A program made the position numbers and the translations under genes. A DNA stretch of 9,668 nt from an uncultured Clostridia bacterium (GTDB taxonomy: Bacteria > Bacillota > Clostridia > Christensenellales > UBA1242). Position 1 is the stretch's first letter, and each line of letters begins with the position of its first letter. The notes under the pieces were generated by a model. It was given only the letters and a program-made list of their open reading frames with translations. It was not told where the DNA came from and did no database searches. This document shows positions 7,664-9,668 of this stretch, piece after piece. Location: positions 1 through 9,668 of the forward strand of contig CALVZT010000027.1 in NCBI GenBank assembly GCA_944372595.1, written 5' to 3'.

Positions 7664-7676
7664 CAACTTTTGTTGC
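7663..7676 (+). promoter_or_regulatory. small hairpin upstream of rpsG
   Basis: GCAAC (7663-7667) pairs with GTTGC (7672-7676) around TTTT, 10 nt before the AAGGAGG of rpsG. In E. coli the S12-S7 spacer of the str mRNA is the site where S7 represses its own operon, so an S7-binding role is a reasonable guess. No primary-sequence match to that site is claimed. Confidence 0.5.
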
Positions 7677-7698
7677 GTGACTTTATAAGGAGGAAATT

Positions 7699-8172
7699 AT
7701 GCCAAGAAGAAAGAGTTCGGTTAAAAGAGAAGTTTTACCAGACCCAATATATAACTCAACCGTTGTTACCAAACTAATTAATCAAATTATGGTTGATGGT
7801 AAAAGAGGTATAGCACAAAACATTGTTTATAGCGCTTTTGATATTGTTAAAGAAAAAATGGGACTTGAACCACTAGAAGTATTCCTTCAAGCAGTTGAGA
7901 ATGTTAAACCATTATTAGAGACAAAAGCAAGACGTGTTGGTGGTGCTACATACCAAGTACCTTTGGAAATTCGCCCAGAACGTCGTCAAACTCTTGCTAT
8001 AAGATGGATTGTAATGTTTGCAAGAAAACGTGGTGGCGAAAAAGAAATGAACAAAAAACTTGCTGCAGAACTTATGGATGCATATAACGGCAATGGCGGA
8101 GCTATCAAACGTCGTGACGAAATGCATAGAGCTGCAGAGGCAAACAAAGCATTTGCTCACTACAAATGGTAA
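7699..8172 (+). CDS. rpsG: 30S ribosomal protein S7
   Basis: This complete 157-residue S7 protein nucleates assembly of the 30S head on 16S rRNA. Family motifs are [65 protein letters not shown] and the C-terminal [16 protein letters not shown]. It is one residue longer than the common 156-residue bacterial form, apparently an extra Gly in [17 protein letters not shown] (7687-7693) lies 5 nt before the ATG. The last two codons, AAA TGG, form the left arm of the second intercistronic element, so coding sequence and RNA structure overlap here. S7 is the usual autogenous repressor of str operons, which makes the repeats on both sides of this gene noteworthy. Confidence 0.99.
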   Translation: MPRRKSSVKREVLPDPIYNSTVVTKLINQIMVDGKRGIAQNIVYSAFDIVKEKMGLEPLEVFLQAVENVKPLLETKARRVGGATYQVPLEIRPERRQTLAIRWIVMFARKRGGEKEMNKKLAAELMDAYNGNGGAIKRRDEMHRAAEANKAFAHYKW

Positions 8173-8194
8173 TTTGTTTGTAACCATTATTTTG
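8164..8194 (+). repeat. intercistronic element, copy 2 (rpsG end to fusA spacer)
   Basis: AAATGG (8164-8169) and AACCATTATTTTG (8182-8194) repeat the arms of copy 1. Here AATGGT (8165-8170) pairs with ACCATT (8183-8188), a 6-bp stem that encloses the rpsG stop codon. A further inverted pair, GTCAA (8195-8199) with TTGAC (8212-8216), follows. The layout of two successive hairpins is thus repeated from the rpsL-rpsG spacer. Confidence 0.5.
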
Positions 8195-8237
8195 GTCAAT
8201 AATTGATTGTTTTGACTGATTTAATGTTAATACTTTT

Positions 8238-8259
8238 TTAAAAATGTTCACATTTTTAA
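8238..8259 (+). promoter_or_regulatory. hairpin immediately upstream of the fusA ribosome binding site
   Basis: TTAAAAATG (8238-8246) pairs perfectly with CATTTTTAA (8251-8259) around a TTCA loop. The stem ends 4 nt before the fusA AAGGAGA (8264-8270). It is AU-rich and followed by only a short U stretch, so it is a weak attenuator at most. It could tune access to the ribosome binding site or mark an mRNA processing site. Confidence 0.5.
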
Positions 8260-8277
8260 TTTTAAGGAGAAAAATAT

Positions 8278-8739
8278 ATGCCAAGATTATTTCCATTGGA
8301 AAAATATAGAAATATCGGTATAATGGCACACATTGATGCTGGTAAAACCACTACCACTGAAAGAATTTTGTATTACACTGGTCGTGTTCACAAAATCGGT
8401 GAAGTGCATGAAGGTGCAGCAACAATGGACTGGATGGAGCAAGAACAAGAAAGAGGTATTACAATTACTTCTGCTTGTACTACTGCAAAGTGGAAAGACC
8501 ATTGTATCAATATTATTGACACCCCAGGACACGTTGACTTTACCGTAGAAGTTGAGCGTAGTTTGAAGGTATTAGACGGTGCCGTTGCGGTATTCTGTGC
8601 TCGTGGTGGTGTACAACCTCAATCAGAGACAGTATGGAGACAAGCTAATAAATATCATGTTCCAAGAATTGCATACATTAACAAGATGGATATTAATGAT
8701 GCTAACTTTTTTAGAGCAATTAAGATGATGAAGGAGTGA
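8278..8739 (+). CDS. fusA: EF-G N-terminal open part (G1-G4)
   Basis: If the TGA at 8737 is real, this 153-residue product would be made. It holds G1 AHIDAGKT (residues 17-24), the switch I segment [10 protein letters not shown]3 DTPGH (81-85, including the catalytic His85) and G4 NKMD (135-138). It stops before the G5 region, so it lacks a complete GTPase domain and all ribosome-contact domains and could not work as EF-G. The [16 protein letters not shown] segment is of the type common in Bacillota. Confidence 0.7.
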   Translation: MPRLFPLEKYRNIGIMAHIDAGKTTTTERILYYTGRVHKIGEVHEGAATMDWMEQEQERGITITSACTTAKWKDHCINIIDTPGHVDFTVEVERSLKVLDGAVAVFCARGGVQPQSETVWRQANKYHVPRIAYINKMDINDANFFRAIKMMKE

Positions 8740-8784
8740 TTAAAAGATAAGCCTGGGACTATCCCATTAGAAATTGGAGAATAA

Positions 8785-9668
8785 AGTGGATTTAAGGGGG
8801 TTGTTGACCTAGTTGAAATGAGAGCAACAATATACAAAGATGATATGGGTAAAGATTTTGAAGTTGTTGATATACCTGCTGACCTTAAAGATATGGCAGA
8901 GAAATATCATAACGAACTAATCGAAGCAGTAGCAGAGACTGACGATGCTTTACTTGAAAAATATTTTGCTGGAGAAACTTTGACTATTGATGAGATTAAG
9001 AAAGGTATTCGTACAGCAACATTAAATCTTAGTATGACACCTGTTACTTGCGGTACATCATTCAAAAATAAAGGTGTTCAAAAACTTTTGGATGCTATCG
9101 TTGATTACCTTCCATCTCCAATTGATGTTCCTAATATTAAAGGACACGTTCCAGGAGCAGAAGACAAGATAGAAGAAAGAGAATCAAGTGATAGTGCACC
9201 ATTTGCTGGACTTGCATTCAAAGTTGCTACCGACCCTTACGTTGGTAAAATTACTTTCTTCCGTGTTTATTCTGGTAAGTTAGTTGCTGGTAGTTATGTG
9301 TATAATTCTACAAAAGATTGCAAAGAACGTATCGGTAGATTACTTAAAATGCATGCTAACAACCGTGAAGACGTCCAAGAATTATATGCAGGAGACATTG
9401 CTGCAATCGTTGGTCTTAAAGATACAACAACAGGGGACACACTTTGTGATGCAAGTAAGCCAATTGTATTAGAGAAAATGGAATTCCCAGAGCCAGTTAT
9501 CAAAGTTGCTATTGAGCCAACTACAAAACAAGCACAAGAAAAAATGGTTATGGCACTTGTTAAACTTGCCGAAGAAGACCCAACATTTAAGACTTATACT
9601 GATCAAGAAACTGGTCAAACAATTATTGCTGGTATGGGCGAATTGCACCTTGAAATAATTGTTGATAG
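8785..9668 (+). CDS. fusA: EF-G continuation after the second stop (open to window end)
   Basis: This is the same reading frame resumed after TAA 8782, covering the end of the G domain (G5-region Ser261), domain II and the start of domain III up to LHLEIIVDR. The first in-frame ATG is at 8818, with no well-placed ribosome binding site; the AAGGGGG before it is too far away. Independent translation is therefore unlikely, and this stretch is best read as part of one fusA gene. The 3' end and the usual downstream tuf gene lie outside the window. Confidence 0.6.

Larger units (their letters stand above)
8278..9668 (+). pseudogene. fusA: elongation factor G, 3'-truncated, with two in-frame stop codons
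   Basis: EF-G is the GTPase that drives ribosomal translocation. The frame can be followed from ATG 8278 to the window end (463 codons plus 2 nt), about two thirds of the usual 690-700 residues, without any frameshift. It is interrupted by TGA at codon 154 (8737) and TAA at codon 169 (8782). In alignment with known EF-G these fall at a usual Arg (the R of a DRL/TRL segment) and a usual Glu (the E of IGAED/IGEES-like segments), so one substitution each would restore sense. Everything beyond is well conserved: [11 protein letters not shown], the G5-region [11 protein letters not shown], domain [18 protein letters not shown] and [20 protein letters not shown] (8264-8270) lies 7 nt before the ATG. 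Sequence error, mixed strains or a recently broken copy all fit. The pseudogene label describes the sequence as given, not proven loss of function. Confidence 0.75.

Noticed and set aside
8203..8243. Internal promoter for fusA (TTGATT or TTGACT with downstream AT-rich boxes)
   Set aside because: Neither -35-like box has a good -10 at 16-18 nt; the best pairings match -10 consensus poorly, so chance in an AT-rich spacer is likely.
8737..8739. TGA read as a sense codon (alternative genetic code)
   Set aside because: TGA ends the L7Ae-like gene at 7200, TGG encodes Trp throughout, rpoB and rpoC have no internal TGA, and a recoded TGA would not explain the TAA at 8782.
8735..8805. Frameshift in fusA
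   Set aside because: EF-G sequence is in the same frame before, between and after both stops, so substitutions rather than indels account for the interruption.
1..9668. Mobile elements, CRISPR arrays, tRNA or rRNA genes
   Set aside because: No transposase-like ORF, terminal inverted repeats, regularly spaced repeats or recognisable stable-RNA sequence was found on either strand.

Overview
This window is an AT-rich stretch of a bacterial chromosome carrying the end of the rpoBC operon and the start of the str operon, all on the + strand. The order is rpoB (5' end missing), rpoC, two small genes, an L7Ae-type ribosomal protein gene, rpsL, rpsG and fusA (3' end missing). An L7Ae/YbxF gene between rpoC and rpsL, strong AGGAGG-type ribosome binding sites, and Gram-positive-style RpoB, RpoC and EF-G sequences point to a low-GC Bacillota, perhaps an uncultured clostridial or related gut lineage. 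The genus cannot be told from this window. The standard genetic code is supported: all three stop codons end genes, Trp is TGG, and rpoB and rpoC have no internal TGA.

Bases 1-5903 hold rpoB and rpoC, only 14 nt apart, encoding the beta and beta' subunits of RNA polymerase. RpoC has both zinc sites and the NADFDGD active site. RpoB has several non-consensus residues in the rifampicin pocket, including Gln at the E. coli His526 position, so intrinsic rifamycin resistance is predicted. A hairpin terminator closes this operon.

Bases 5904-6800 hold two single-gene units. Each has its own extended -10 promoter, Shine-Dalgarno sequence and rho-independent terminator. The first encodes an unrecognised 62-residue protein behind a promoter with UP-element-like A-tracts. 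The second encodes a 100-residue HicB-like protein with no HicA partner. They separate rpoBC from the str genes.

Bases 6867-9668 hold the str operon, led by a near-consensus promoter and the L7Ae-like gene, then rpsL (S12), rpsG (S7) and fusA (EF-G). The three internal spacers contain RNA hairpins. The rpsL-rpsG and rpsG-fusA spacers share a related element (an ATGG/CCAT stem and an exact 13-nt match), a candidate for repeated post-transcriptional control, possibly by S7.

The most striking anomaly is in fusA. Two in-frame stop codons, TGA at 8737 and TAA at 8782, interrupt an otherwise intact and conserved EF-G frame within 48 nt. Each is one base away from the expected Arg or Glu codon. Sequence error, strain mixture or a genuinely broken copy are all possible. 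EF-G is essential, so either the stops are artefactual or another functional copy exists.
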